A DNA stretch of 26,671 bases. Source: Aurantibrevibacter sp041749595 (lineage in GTDB: Bacteria; Bacteroidota; Bacteroidia; Flavobacteriales; Flavobacteriaceae). Position numbers and translations under genes: made by a program. The stretch lies in the NCBI GenBank assembly GCA_041749595.1, contig JBGTBA010000153.1, positions 1 through 26,671 on the forward strand. Reading direction: 5' to 3'. Positions 15,025 to 24,439 of the stretch are shown piece by piece; within the stretch, counting starts at the first letter, position 1, and the number at the start of each line of letters is the position of its first letter. The notes beneath the pieces are model-generated. The model did no database searches. It worked only from the letters and a program-made list of their open reading frames with translations, and had not been told where the DNA came from.

Positions 15025-17454
15025 ATGACAACAGGAATTAAAGCGTTATTTGTCCATTTTTTTGTTTTTGTTTTTTTTGTAATCATTGCACTGGCGTATT
15101 TCCATCCGGTATTGCAGGGAAAAGTGATCCTGCAATCGGATATTGAACAATATACGGGGATGGCCAAGGAGCAGATCGAATTCCGAAAAAAGACGGGACA
15201 AGAGCCTTTTTGGACCAATAGTGCCTTTGGGGGCATGCCCACGTACCAACTCGGGGCGTATTATCCCCATGATTATGTTAAACGATTGGATTCTATCATT
15301 CGGTTTTTGCCCAGACCGGCAGATTATCTGTTTCTTTATTTTATCGGATTTTACATCTTGCTATGTTGCCTAAAGGTGGATTATAGGCTGGCCATAGTAG
15401 GGGCACTGGCCTTTGGATTTTCAACCTATATGATCATTATCCTCGGGGTGGGGCACAATGCAAAGGCCCATGCCCTAGGGTACCTTCCCATGTTGTTGGG
15501 GGGCATTGTGCTGACATTCAGGGGAAAATACCTTTGGGGTTTGGCACTTACCGCAATTGCCATGGCCTTAGAGGTTGGGGCCAACCATTATCAAATGACT
15601 TATTATTTTATGTTGCTGGTCCTTATTGTGGGTGCGGTATATTTTATAGATGCCGTTAAGGCTAAGACATACAAACATTTTTTTGCTTCTGTTGGAATCC
15701 TCCTTGCGGCCGTGGTTTTAGGGGTGGCGGCAAATGCCACAAGCCTATTGGCCACCAAGGAATATGCAGATTGGAGCACAAGGGGAAAAACAACACTTAC
15801 CCTAGAGCCCAATGGTGCGCCAAAAGAGAATACCAAAGGATTGGACAAGGCTTATATAACCCATTACAGCTACGGAATTACCGAGTCCCTTAATTTATTC
15901 GTCCCCCGACTATTTGGGGGCTCTAACGGAGAAGATCTCGGTGAAAATTCAAAAACCTACAAATTCCTCGTCGAACAAGGACTGCCGCGAAACAAAGCAT
16001 TGGAATTTTCCGCTGCCTTGCCATTGTACTGGGGCACACAGCCCGGAACGGCAGGACCGGCCTATATTGGGGCGATTATATTTTTTCTATTTGTTCTGGG
16101 ATTGTTTTTGGTGAAAGGAAAAGCAAAATGGTGGCTTTTGGGCGGTACACTAATGTCTTTATTGTTATCCTGGGGGAAAAACCTTGGATCGCTGACTAAT
16201 TTTATGATCGATTACTTTCCCTTGTACGATAAGTTCAGGGCGGTTTCTTCCATTCAGGTTATTTTAGAACTGTGCGTACCCGTGTTGGCTATTTTGGCCT
16301 TGGCCGAACTTACCAAATCCACAGCGGATACCCCTAAAAAAATGAGGGCTTTAAAATTGTCGTTTTTAATTATTTTTGGATTGGGTGTTGTTTTGTTTCT
16401 GTTAAAAGGGATGTTCGATTTTGAGGCTGCCGGCGATAAATCGTATAGACAGTATTTTGGTGATGAGGTTATGGGCATGATAGAGTTGGATAGAAAAGAG
16501 GTTTATACCGGTGACCTTATCCGGTCCATGATTTATGTATTGCTCGCGGCCCTGTCCATCTGGTTTTATGTCAAGGGAAAAATAGGAGAAACATTACTCA
16601 CCGTTTTCATTGGACTTCTCATTGTTTTTGACCTCGTTGGAGTGGACCAGCGCTATGTGAACGAGGCCGATTTTGTATCGCAAAAAAGAATGGGGGAACC
16701 CTTTGCCAAAACACCTTTGGACCAGCAGATTCAGAAAGATAGCTCAATTTTTAGGGTTTATGATCCTTCGGAAGGGGTCAATGGTGCCAGGACATCTTAT
16801 TTCCACCAATCCATTGGGGGTTACCATGCGGCCAAACCGGCTGGGATGCAAGACCTGTTCGATTTCCATATCTATAAAAACAATGTTCGGGTGTTGAACA
16901 TGCTGAACGTAAAATATGTGGTGCAACAGGATGAAGAGGGTAGGAGCTATCCCGCCGTAAATCCTAACGCCAATGGCAATGCCTGGTTTGTGGAACGATT
17001 GGTGCAAGTAAAAAACACCGATGAAGAAATTAGGGCTTTGGATAGTTTGGATGTTAAAAACGAAGCGGTGGTAAACACCAATGAGGTTAGGAACCTCAAT
17101 AGGTTCAGCTTCAAAAAGGACTCTACCGCATCCATCGTATTAACGGATTATAGTCCAAACAGATTGAAATATCGCTCCGTAAATTCCAACACCGGAGTTG
17201 CCGTTTTCTCGGAAATGTACTATCCCAATGGTTGGAACGCCTATGTGGATGGTGCCCCGAAAAAACATTTTAAAGTGAACTATGCCCTTCGTGCCCTGCA
17301 AGTTCCCGAAGGTGAACACAGCATCGAATTTAAATTTGAGCCTAAAATAATAGAAACGGGAAGTAAAATTACCTTGGTAAGCTCCATTATATTGGGACTT
17401 CTTATTTTAGGTGTTCTGGGAGTTTCTTTTGTGCAGTCCAGGAATAAGGAATAG
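15025..17454 (+). CDS. YfhO-like multi-spanning membrane protein (GT-C-type)
   Basis: This 809-residue protein has an N-terminal TM helix (about 6-28), then the conserved loop SDIEQYTGMAKEQIEFRKK with TNSAFGGMPTYQLGA, then about ten further hydrophobic segments to about residue 540. A C-terminal extracytoplasmic domain follows (YYPNGWNAYVDGAPKK, LRALQVPEGEHSIEFKFEP) with a last TM helix near 780-800. This is the YfhO architecture. In Gram-positive bacteria YfhO-type proteins glycosylate lipoteichoic acid using lipid-linked sugars; in Flavobacteriaceae the acceptor is unknown. The adjoining glycosyltransferase and flippase genes support a role in surface glycan modification. The Asp/Glu-rich first loop is where GT-C enzymes hold their metal or catalytic acid. 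Confidence 0.88.
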   Translation: MTTGIKALFVHFFVFVFFVIIALAYFHPVLQGKVILQSDIEQYTGMAKEQIEFRKKTGQEPFWTNSAFGGMPTYQLGAYYPHDYVKRLDSIIRFLPRPADYLFLYFIGFYILLCCLKVDYRLAIVGALAFGFSTYMIIILGVGHNAKAHALGYLPMLLGGIVLTFRGKYLWGLALTAIAMALEVGANHYQMTYYFMLLVLIVGAVYFIDAVKAKTYKHFFASVGILLAAVVLGVAANATSLLATKEYADWSTRGKTTLTLEPNGAPKENTKGLDKAYITHYSYGITESLNLFVPRLFGGSNGEDLGENSKTYKFLVEQGLPRNKALEFSAALPLYWGTQPGTAGPAYIGAIIFFLFVLGLFLVKGKAKWWLLGGTLMSLLLSWGKNLGSLTNFMIDYFPLYDKFRAVSSIQVILELCVPVLAILALAELTKSTADTPKKMRALKLSFLIIFGLGVVLFLLKGMFDFEAAGDKSYRQYFGDEVMGMIELDRKEVYTGDLIRSMIYVLLAALSIWFYVKGKIGETLLTVFIGLLIVFDLVGVDQRYVNEADFVSQKRMGEPFAKTPLDQQIQKDSSIFRVYDPSEGVNGARTSYFHQSIGGYHAAKPAGMQDLFDFHIYKNNVRVLNMLNVKYVVQQDEEGRSYPAVNPNANGNAWFVERLVQVKNTDEEIRALDSLDVKNEAVVNTNEVRNLNRFSFKKDSTASIVLTDYSPNRLKYRSVNSNTGVAVFSEMYYPNGWNAYVDGAPKKHFKVNYALRALQVPEGEHSIEFKFEPKIIETGSKITLVSSIILGLLILGVLGVSFVQSRNKE

Positions 17455-17459
17455 GTCTG

Positions 17460-18740
17460 ATGCAAAAAGTCCTCATCATTACGTATTATTGGCCACCCGC
17501 AGGTGGACCTGGTGTACAAAGATGGCTTAAATTCGTGAAGTACCTTGGGGATTTTAATATAGAGCCTGTTCTGTATATACCGGAAAATCCCAGCTATCCG
17601 GTAACAGATGCTTCATTAACTTCAGAAATCCCCAAAGGAATAACGATTTATACACACCCCATTTTTGAGCCTTACGGTCTGGCGGGCTTCTTTTCCAACA
17701 AAAGGGCCAAACAAATAAGTTCGGGGTTAATATCGACTAAAAGCCAGTCTTTCATGGAAAGGGCAATGCTTTGGATCCGTGGAAATCTCTTTATCCCTGA
17801 TGCCCGGAAATATTGGGTAAAACCATCAGTACGCTTTTTAACAGAAGTAATTAAGAAAGAAGGAATAAAATCTATTATCACTACAGGTCCGCCCCATAGT
17901 GTTCATTTAATAGGATGGGGCATTAAGCAACGATTACCTATAAAATGGCTTGCCGATTTTAGGGATCCATGGACGTCCATAGGATATCACCAAAAGCTTA
18001 AATTATCTAAGTGGGCTAAAAAAAGACATAAACAACTGGAGCATTTGGTATTGAATAATGCCGATAAAATTGTGGTAACGAGCAATGCCACGCATAAGGA
18101 ATTTGCCAAAATAACCAAAAAGCCCATTAAGGTGATTACTAATGGATTTGATTGGGTACCAAACAACGTGGTAACCATGGACAGCAAATTTACCCTTTCG
18201 CATATAGGATCGTTGCTCACAGGCAGAAACCCGAAAAACCTGTGGTCGGTCCTACAGGAGTTGATCGAAGAAAATACCGACTTTAGAGCGGCACTCCAAT
18301 TGCAACTTATAGGGGTTGTAAGTGATGATGTGTTGGAAACCATATATGATTTTGGATTAAAACCCTATGTACATTTAAAGGGTTACGTGCCTCACGATGA
18401 GGCATTGGCGTATCAGCAAAAATCCCAGGTCTTACTTTTATTTGAAATTGATTCCGAGGCAACCAAGGATATTGTGGCCGGGAAATTGTTTGAGTATATG
18501 GCGGCCAAAAGACCTATTTTGGGTTTTGGCCCAAACGGATGGGAAGCCGGAAAAATCATTAAGGAAACCCATACCGGGACCGTTTTCGATTACAATGAAA
18601 AAGCGCATTTAAAAAGTATAGTGTTAGCATGGTTTGCCCTATATCGGCAAAACAAACTAACTTTGGTTTCTGGTGCGCTGGAAAAATACAATCGAAGGGA
18701 ACTTACCGGAAAATTAGCCGAATGCCTCCAATGGGAATAG
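17460..18740 (+). CDS. Glycosyltransferase, GT4-like (GT-B fold)
   Basis: The 426-residue cytoplasmic protein starts MQKVLIITYYWPPAGGPGVQ, the glycine-rich nucleotide-sugar/acceptor loop (PPAGGPGVQR, 12-21) of flavobacterial GT4-type enzymes. Further landmarks are TTGPPHSVH at 141-149, ADFRDPW at 165-171, NADKIVVTSNATHKEF, the domain-linker segment VITNGFDW and a C-terminal GKLFEYMAAKRPILGF region where the donor diphosphate usually binds. It begins 5 nt after the YfhO-like stop and overlaps the flippase start. The donor and acceptor sugars cannot be read from sequence. Confidence 0.9.
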   Translation: MQKVLIITYYWPPAGGPGVQRWLKFVKYLGDFNIEPVLYIPENPSYPVTDASLTSEIPKGITIYTHPIFEPYGLAGFFSNKRAKQISSGLISTKSQSFMERAMLWIRGNLFIPDARKYWVKPSVRFLTEVIKKEGIKSIITTGPPHSVHLIGWGIKQRLPIKWLADFRDPWTSIGYHQKLKLSKWAKKRHKQLEHLVLNNADKIVVTSNATHKEFAKITKKPIKVITNGFDWVPNNVVTMDSKFTLSHIGSLLTGRNPKNLWSVLQELIEENTDFRAALQLQLIGVVSDDVLETIYDFGLKPYVHLKGYVPHDEALAYQQKSQVLLLFEIDSEATKDIVAGKLFEYMAAKRPILGFGPNGWEAGKIIKETHTGTVFDYNEKAHLKSIVLAWFALYRQNKLTLVSGALEKYNRRELTGKLAECLQWE

Positions 18741-20200
18741 TCTTTAAGCAGTCCTTAAATAATACGATCGCAACCTATGTGGGGTTTGGTATTAGTGCCA
18801 TTAACACCCTATTTCTATATACCCGTTTTTTAACGCCAGAGTATTTTGGCTTGGTCAATGTAATCCTATCCGTCTCTGGGGTACTGATGCCGCTTTTGGC
18901 ATTTGGGGTGCCCAATACCCTAATAAAGTATTATAGTGGCTATAATGATTCGGAAGAATCAAATGCGTTCCTAACCCTAATGTTGGTACTTCCTTTGGTC
19001 TTGATCTTTCCGATTGCCTTAATTTCCTTTGTGGCCCATGAAAGTATCGGCGATTTCCTGTCCAGGGAAAATGCAATTGTGAAGGGCTATGTATGGCATA
19101 TTTTTTTTATTGGGGTGGCCATGGCTTATTTTGAAGTTTTTTATGCATGGACCCGAATACATTTAAAGTCAGTCTTCGGGAATTTTATGAAGGAGGTTTT
19201 TCCAAGGATAGGGGTTCTGATCTTTTTACTTTTTTTACATTTTGAAGTCATCACCACAGAAGGTTTCTTACAACTTTTAGTGGGGGTATATATCCTCCGA
19301 ACCCTAGTGATACAGGGCTATGCTTTTCAATTGAAAATGCCAAAACCGGGTTTTAAATTTCCTGCGAACTCGGCTTCGGTCATTAATTATAGTGCCTTGA
19401 TTATTTTAGGGGGCTCTGCAGCCATTATTTTGTTGGAAGTGGATAAGGTAATGCTCAACCAGTTCGTTAAAATTGAAAACGTGGCCTTTTACAGTGTGGC
19501 TATTTATATTGCCACGGTCATTGCCGTACCCTCCAGGTCCATGCACCAGATTACCTATCCCTTAACCGCAGAGCTATTGAATAAAAAGGATTTCGTAGGA
19601 TTAAAAGTACTGTACCAACGAAGTTCCCTGACACTTTTTATAGTATCCGGGCTTCTATTTATTTTGATTGTCTTAAATTTGGACGAATTGTACGGCCTTT
19701 TGCCAGAGGCTTACAGAGGTGGATTCGTTGTTGTTTTTTTAATTGGGTTTTCCAGGGTCTATGATGCCATTTTGGGCAATAACAATGCCATTATGTACAA
19801 CTCGGATTATTACAGGGCACTGTTATTAATGGGGGTATTTTTGGCGGTGATAACCATTCTTTTCAATCTATGGCTCATCCCGAAATATGGACTGAACGGA
19901 GCCGCCTATGCCAGTTTTGCGGCTTTTTTTATCTATAACACCATAAAATTGGTTTTTGTAAAGATTAGGTTCAATATGCTGCCCTTTACCCTTGAAACCC
20001 TAAAAGTCTTCGTATTGCTTCTTTTGCTGGGCCTGCTCTTTTATCTTGTGGAATTTCCTTTTCATCCCATCCTGAACATTGGACTTAAGAGTGTTGTTGT
20101 CCTTGTTCTATTTTGTGGGGTTTTGTATAAATTGAAAATATCAAAGGATGTCCATGGTCTCCTGACCCGAATCTTCAAAAGAAAAACCCCGAAGGAATAA
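18731..20200 (+). CDS. Polysaccharide flippase (Wzx/MATE-like)
   Basis: I place the start at ATG 18731 (MGIVFKQSLNNTIATYVGFG, 489 residues), the usual N-terminus of this flavobacterial family; ATG 18722 would add three residues, and the longer frame from 18629 lies in the glycosyltransferase gene. The start overlaps the glycosyltransferase by 10 nt. About 12-14 TM helices are seen, with early helices at IATYVGFGISAINTLFLYTRFL and VSGVLMPLLAFGVPNTLIKYY, and a short cytoplasmic tail ending FKRKTPKE. Such proteins flip lipid-linked oligosaccharides outward. No polymerase (Wzy) or ligase is in the window. The stop codon lies inside the terminator loop. Confidence 0.87.
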   Translation: MGIVFKQSLNNTIATYVGFGISAINTLFLYTRFLTPEYFGLVNVILSVSGVLMPLLAFGVPNTLIKYYSGYNDSEESNAFLTLMLVLPLVLIFPIALISFVAHESIGDFLSRENAIVKGYVWHIFFIGVAMAYFEVFYAWTRIHLKSVFGNFMKEVFPRIGVLIFLLFLHFEVITTEGFLQLLVGVYILRTLVIQGYAFQLKMPKPGFKFPANSASVINYSALIILGGSAAIILLEVDKVMLNQFVKIENVAFYSVAIYIATVIAVPSRSMHQITYPLTAELLNKKDFVGLKVLYQRSSLTLFIVSGLLFILIVLNLDELYGLLPEAYRGGFVVVFLIGFSRVYDAILGNNNAIMYNSDYYRALLLMGVFLAVITILFNLWLIPKYGLNGAAYASFAAFFIYNTIKLVFVKIRFNMLPFTLETLKVFVLLLLLGLLFYLVEFPFHPILNIGLKSVVVLVLFCGVLYKLKISKDVHGLLTRIFKRKTPKE

Positions 20201-20213
20201 ATCCGCTTCGGGG
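20187..20213. terminator. Bidirectional intrinsic terminator overlapping the flippase stop
   Basis: CCCCGAAG (20187-20194) and CTTCGGGG (20206-20213) form a perfect 8-bp GC-rich stem with an 11-nt loop. On the minus strand it is followed by TTTTTCTTTT, a good tract for ending the secreted-protein gene. On the plus strand the tract is only CTTT. The flippase stop codon (20198-20200) sits in the loop. Confidence 0.8.
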
Positions 20214-20241
20214 CTTTAACAACCAACCAACCTAAAAACTA

Positions 20242-21480
20242 TTATTGAGATCTTACATTGCTTCGTACAGAAGCACTTCTTCCGTTAGAAACCGTACTTC
20301 TGGTATTTGCAGAAGCCGCATTACTTACCGTTCTGGAAACTGAACTCCGTGAGGCTGTACTTTTAGAACCATTGGAGGAAGTATTAGATCCAGACCTTAC
20401 AGAAGCCTTACGCTGTGGGGCATTGTTATTTTTACTTTGTGTTTTAACATAATTTGTATTGCTTCTGGATACGCCCGTGTTCACTAAGGGTCTGTTTACT
20501 TGTTTCCCATTGGCTTCGCGGTTAACCGTACTTCTGGTTTGGGAATTTCCCGAATTCCGATTTACAGCTGTATTGCCGCTTCTTGAAACACTGCCCACTT
20601 CTTCCCTTCTTGGGGCTTCATTGCGTTCATAAGATCTTGTGCCAACCGTATTGCCCTTTTTTGCACCTGAACGGTTAGGAATTGTATTTCGTTGAACCGT
20701 ACTGGAGGAACGAGAGGTAACGTTAGACCTGTTTACGGTGTTATTAGATCTAATAGCCTCTGTGCGTCGGGAATTGTTCTCCGCTACCCGATTGTCATTT
20801 CTGTACACTATGGCCCTTTTATTGTGGTTATGAACATCATACCCGTGCTCATGACCTATCTTGGCATATGCCCTTCTGTAATTATGTTGATAAGGTCTGT
20901 AGTACGTATAGCGAACCGGAGTATAGTATTGTCTGTAAGGCGAACCAAATACCAGCGAGAAGCCAAGAGCAGGTCTTATGAAATAGCCATGGAACGGTGC
21001 GTACACGTAATTTCTGTTGTAGATATTGATATACCCACGGTGATGGCTGTAAAACCCGCTATTGTCATAATACACGTACAAGCCACCCAATCTGGACACC
21101 CGACCGTTGTAGTAATTTATATCCACACCGCCAATTTGGTTGACCCGGCCATAATAGTCGTAATATACAGTCACATTCTCTACTTGGACCACGGCACCAT
21201 AATCATCATATTGTACATAGGGATCATAATTATAACCTGAGTTAAAGGTGATATTGGCGTTTCTAAAATTCACATTGGCATTAATTCCGCTTCCTTGGTC
21301 TATATAAAAATCGAACTCACCATCGGGATACACGGAAAACGTAATTCCGTTTTCCACAAAAATAAAGGAGTTGTTATAGCCATAAGCATTGCCGGGAGCA
21401 ACCTTATCTTCTAACGTAACAGCTGATGCATTTGTGGCACCGAAAACAAGGGCTGTAAAAATGAGGGCTAAATTTCTCAT
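20242..21480 (-). CDS. Secreted basic low-complexity protein with aromatic beta repeats
   Basis: I choose ATG 21480 because MRNLALIFTALVFGATNASA is a textbook signal peptide; the ATG at 21519 would add 13 residues before it. The mature part (412 residues in total) has two regions. The first, about 21-190, is rich in Tyr, Gly, Asn and Asp and contains roughly four 16-residue repeats (VTVYYDYYGRVNQIGG, VDINYYNGRVSRLGG, LYVYYDNSGFYSHHRG, YINIYNRNYVYAPFHG). The second, from about 220 to the end, is almost entirely Arg, Ser, Asn, Thr and Gly with few acidic residues, and so is strongly basic and probably disordered. A short His-rich linker (HEHGYDVHNHNKR) joins them. No catalytic motif is seen. 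Similar proteins in Bacteroidota are uncharacterised. Confidence 0.78.
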   Translation of the reverse strand: MRNLALIFTALVFGATNASAVTLEDKVAPGNAYGYNNSFIFVENGITFSVYPDGEFDFYIDQGSGINANVNFRNANITFNSGYNYDPYVQYDDYGAVVQVENVTVYYDYYGRVNQIGGVDINYYNGRVSRLGGLYVYYDNSGFYSHHRGYINIYNRNYVYAPFHGYFIRPALGFSLVFGSPYRQYYTPVRYTYYRPYQHNYRRAYAKIGHEHGYDVHNHNKRAIVYRNDNRVAENNSRRTEAIRSNNTVNRSNVTSRSSSTVQRNTIPNRSGAKKGNTVGTRSYERNEAPRREEVGSVSRSGNTAVNRNSGNSQTRSTVNREANGKQVNRPLVNTGVSRSNTNYVKTQSKNNNAPQRKASVRSGSNTSSNGSKSTASRSSVSRTVSNAASANTRSTVSNGRSASVRSNVRSQ

Positions 21481-21644
21481 GATATAAGGTTTTAAGTTTC
21501 TGAAGGCAACTATTTGCATTCATGATCTCAATACCAAACAGCGTGCCAAAAAATTACAATTAATACTAATTAATTGATTATCAGTTTTATAAAATTTATT
21601 TTAATCCCTGAAATAATAGCTTTTTAAAAAGGAAAAAAGACAAT
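21481..21644. other. AT-rich spacer between uvrA 3' end and the secreted-protein gene
   Basis: This carries the promoter of the secreted-protein gene. No exact TAnnTTTG box is found. An inverted repeat at 21557-21576 and a short CTTTTTAAAAAG palindrome after uvrA are the only structures seen. Confidence 0.35.
21557..21576. promoter_or_regulatory. 20-bp inverted repeat upstream of the secreted-protein gene
   Basis: CAATTAAT acta ATTAATTG is a perfect 8+8 bp palindrome about 77 nt before the ATG at 21480. The size and dyad fit an operator for a dimeric regulator, but such AT-rich palindromes also occur by chance. Confidence 0.3.
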
Positions 21645-24422
21645 CTATAACTTTTCCATTAAGAACCTCGCTGTATGGGATGCTTCATTTTTCACCACTT
21701 CCTCCGGAGTGCCTTGTACTATAAGATGCCCCCCATTTTCACCCCCTTCAAGCCCCAGGTCAATAATATAATCCGCACATTTAATAAGATCGAGATTGTG
21801 CTCAATGACCACTATGGAGTGCCCCTTCTCTATCAAAGCATCAAAGGCTTTAAGCAATTTTTTAATGTCGTGGAAATGAAGTCCCGTAGTGGGTTCGTCA
21901 AAAATAAACAAGGCTTTTTCTGCCGCTGCACCCTTTACGAGAAAGGAAGCCAGCTTTATACGTTGTGCCTCACCGCCCGAAAGGGTAGAGGAGGACTGCC
22001 CCAATTGCACATAGCCCAGACCCACGTCCTGAAGGGGTTTTAATTTGTTCATGATTTTGGTCTGCTTGTGCGTTTCAAAAAAGGCCAGGGCATTATCAAT
22101 GGTCATGTTCAAAAGATCATCTATGTTGAGATCTTCAAACTTTACCTCGAGTATTTCTTTTTTAAAACGCTTGCCGTTGCATGCATCGCATTCTAAATGC
22201 ACATCGGCCATAAACTGCATTTCTATGGTAATTTCACCTTCACCCTTACATTTTTCGCAACGACCGCCATCTACGTTAAAAGAGAAGTGCTTGGTTTGGT
22301 ACCCTCTTATTTTACTGAGTTTCTGACCGGCAAAAAGCGTGCGTATATCATCATAGGCCTTGATATAGGTAACGGGATTGGACCTTGAGGATCTTCCAAT
22401 CGGATTTTGATCTACAAATTCGATATGCTTTACGGATTGGTAGTTCCCCGTGATTTCCGTATACTGTCCCGATTTTTCGCCAAAGCCTCCCAATTCTTTA
22501 AGTAGAATGGGATATAAAAGTTTCTTCACCAGGGTTGTTTTGCCACTGCCGGAAACACCCGTGACCACCGTGAGTACGTTTAAAGGGAAAGTAACATCAA
22601 TATTTTTAAGGTTGTTTTCCCTTGCCCCTTTTATTTTGATAACATTTTTGATAGGCCTACGTGCGTTGGGAACTTTAATTTCCAGGGTGCCGTTGAGATA
22701 ACTGGCGGTGAGCGAGGAGGAATTTAAGATTTCTGCCAAAGTTCCCTGCGCTACTACATTTCCGCCAAAAGTTCCCGCCTCGGGCCCAATATCGATGATC
22801 TCATCGGCGGCCTTCATAATATCTTCATCGTGCTCTACCACGATGACCGTGTTGCCAAGATCGCGCAAGGATTTTAAGACCGTTATTAAATTTTCGGTAT
22901 CCTTTGGGTGCAGGCCTATACTGGGTTCGTCCAAAATATACATGGAACCCACCAAGCTGCTGCCCAGAGAAGTGGCCAAATTGATGCGCTGGCTCTCCCC
23001 GCCCGACAGGCTATTCGATTTTCGGTTCAGCGTAAGGTAACCCAGTCCCACTTTGTCTAAAAACGCCAACCTGTTTTGGATTTCCTGTAACAATCTGGAA
23101 GCTATTTGGCGGTCAAAATCACTTATGGATAGTTCGCCGAAGAAAGTGATGAGGTGGTTAATGGGCATTTCCACAAAATCGGAAATGGTTTTGCCCCCAA
23201 TTTTCACATAATCGGTTTCTTTCCGCAATCGCCTGCCCTTGCATTGATTGCACTTGGTTTTACCTCTGTACCGGGAGAGCATCACCCTGTTCTGTATTTT
23301 ATAACTCTTTTCTTCCAACATCTTAAAAAAACCATCAATCCCCGTAAAATAAGAATTGCCTTCCCAAACCAGTTGCCTCTGGGCATCGGTGAGTTGAAAC
23401 CACGGTTTGTGGATGGGAAAATCGAACTTGTAGGCCGTATTGACCAACTCGTCCCTGTACCATCCCATGCTTTCGCCCCGCCAGGGGAAAACCGCGTTTT
23501 CATAAATGGATAGGGAGGTATTGGGCACTACCAGATCTTCGTCTATTCCAATTACATCACCATATCCTTCACATTTGGGACAGGCACCATACGGATTGTT
23601 AAAACTGAAAAGATGCGCGTTGGGCTCTAAAAAAGGCAGGCCGTCCAGTTCAAATTTGTTGTTGAACGCGGTTTGGTTTTCGGTGGATACTTCTTCTATA
23701 ATGCATTCGCCCTTACCCTCAAAAAAAGCGGAATCGATGGCATTGGCCAGCCTATTGTAAAAATCTTCGTCATTTTGGCTAATGATCCTATCGACCACCA
23801 GAAAAAAATCTCGTCCTATTTCCGTTAGGGTATCATCGATCCGTAAGATTTTCCCATTGTATTTAATTCTGGCAAAGCCTTGTTTGGACAACAGTTGTAT
23901 TGATTTTACAGGATCGCGATCTTCTTTTATGTGAACGGGGGCAAGTAGCAGTAATTTTGTTGCTTCGGGATAGGTTTTTATGAAATCTATAACATCGGCG
24001 ACCGAATGTTTCTTTACCTCATTGCCAGAAATCGGGGAAAAGGTATGTCCCGCTCTGGCATACAAGAGTTTAAGATAATCATAAATTTCCGTGGTTGTGC
24101 CCACTGTGGACCGCGGATTGGTAGAGTTAACCTTTTGTTCTATGGCTATGGCCGGCGAAATGCCTTTTATATAATCTACTTTGGGCTTATCCAGTTTTCC
24201 CAGAAACTGCCGGGCATAGGAAGAGAGGCTTTCCACATACCGCCGTTGCCCCTCGGCATATAAGGTGTCGAATGCCAAACTGGATTTTCCGGAACCGGAC
24301 AATCCCGTAATAACCACCAATTTATTTCTGGGGATTACCACATCGATATTCTTTAAATTGTGCAATCTGGCACCTTTGATGATGATGTTTTCCTTGGGGT
24401 TTACTTCGCTTAAAACAGTCAT
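21645..24422 (-). CDS. uvrA: UvrABC excinuclease subunit A
   Basis: UvrA finds bulky DNA lesions and loads UvrB for nucleotide excision repair. The 925-residue protein has both ABC modules: Walker A GLSGSGKSS (40-48) and GVSGSGKTT (622-630), signatures SLSGGESQR (from 471) and TLSGGEAQR, and Walker B ILDEPSIGLH and IFDEPTTGLH. The UvrB-binding and insertion regions (about 115-245) are present. The C-terminal zinc module is complete (CEKC 722-725, CDAC 745-748). The upstream zinc region keeps CPKC (281-284) and CNQC (391-394) but lacks the first CxxC pair found near 253-256 of the E. coli protein; here the stretch is NNKFELDG. This looks like a Bacteroidota variant rather than damage. A TATCTTTG -7 box just upstream implies a very short leader. 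Confidence 0.97.
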   Translation of the reverse strand: MTVLSEVNPKENIIIKGARLHNLKNIDVVIPRNKLVVITGLSGSGKSSLAFDTLYAEGQRRYVESLSSYARQFLGKLDKPKVDYIKGISPAIAIEQKVNSTNPRSTVGTTTEIYDYLKLLYARAGHTFSPISGNEVKKHSVADVIDFIKTYPEATKLLLLAPVHIKEDRDPVKSIQLLSKQGFARIKYNGKILRIDDTLTEIGRDFFLVVDRIISQNDEDFYNRLANAIDSAFFEGKGECIIEEVSTENQTAFNNKFELDGLPFLEPNAHLFSFNNPYGACPKCEGYGDVIGIDEDLVVPNTSLSIYENAVFPWRGESMGWYRDELVNTAYKFDFPIHKPWFQLTDAQRQLVWEGNSYFTGIDGFFKMLEEKSYKIQNRVMLSRYRGKTKCNQCKGRRLRKETDYVKIGGKTISDFVEMPINHLITFFGELSISDFDRQIASRLLQEIQNRLAFLDKVGLGYLTLNRKSNSLSGGESQRINLATSLGSSLVGSMYILDEPSIGLHPKDTENLITVLKSLRDLGNTVIVVEHDEDIMKAADEIIDIGPEAGTFGGNVVAQGTLAEILNSSSLTASYLNGTLEIKVPNARRPIKNVIKIKGARENNLKNIDVTFPLNVLTVVTGVSGSGKTTLVKKLLYPILLKELGGFGEKSGQYTEITGNYQSVKHIEFVDQNPIGRSSRSNPVTYIKAYDDIRTLFAGQKLSKIRGYQTKHFSFNVDGGRCEKCKGEGEITIEMQFMADVHLECDACNGKRFKKEILEVKFEDLNIDDLLNMTIDNALAFFETHKQTKIMNKLKPLQDVGLGYVQLGQSSSTLSGGEAQRIKLASFLVKGAAAEKALFIFDEPTTGLHFHDIKKLLKAFDALIEKGHSIVVIEHNLDLIKCADYIIDLGLEGGENGGHLIVQGTPEEVVKNEASHTARFLMEKL

Positions 24423-24439
24423 ATAACTAATAAAAGCGG

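Noticed and set aside
20692..21240. 182-codon plus-strand frame antisense to the secreted basic protein
   Set aside because: It is rich in Ile/Val because it is the complement of Tyr/Asn/Asp codons of the repeat region; the minus strand has a signal peptide and sensible repeats.
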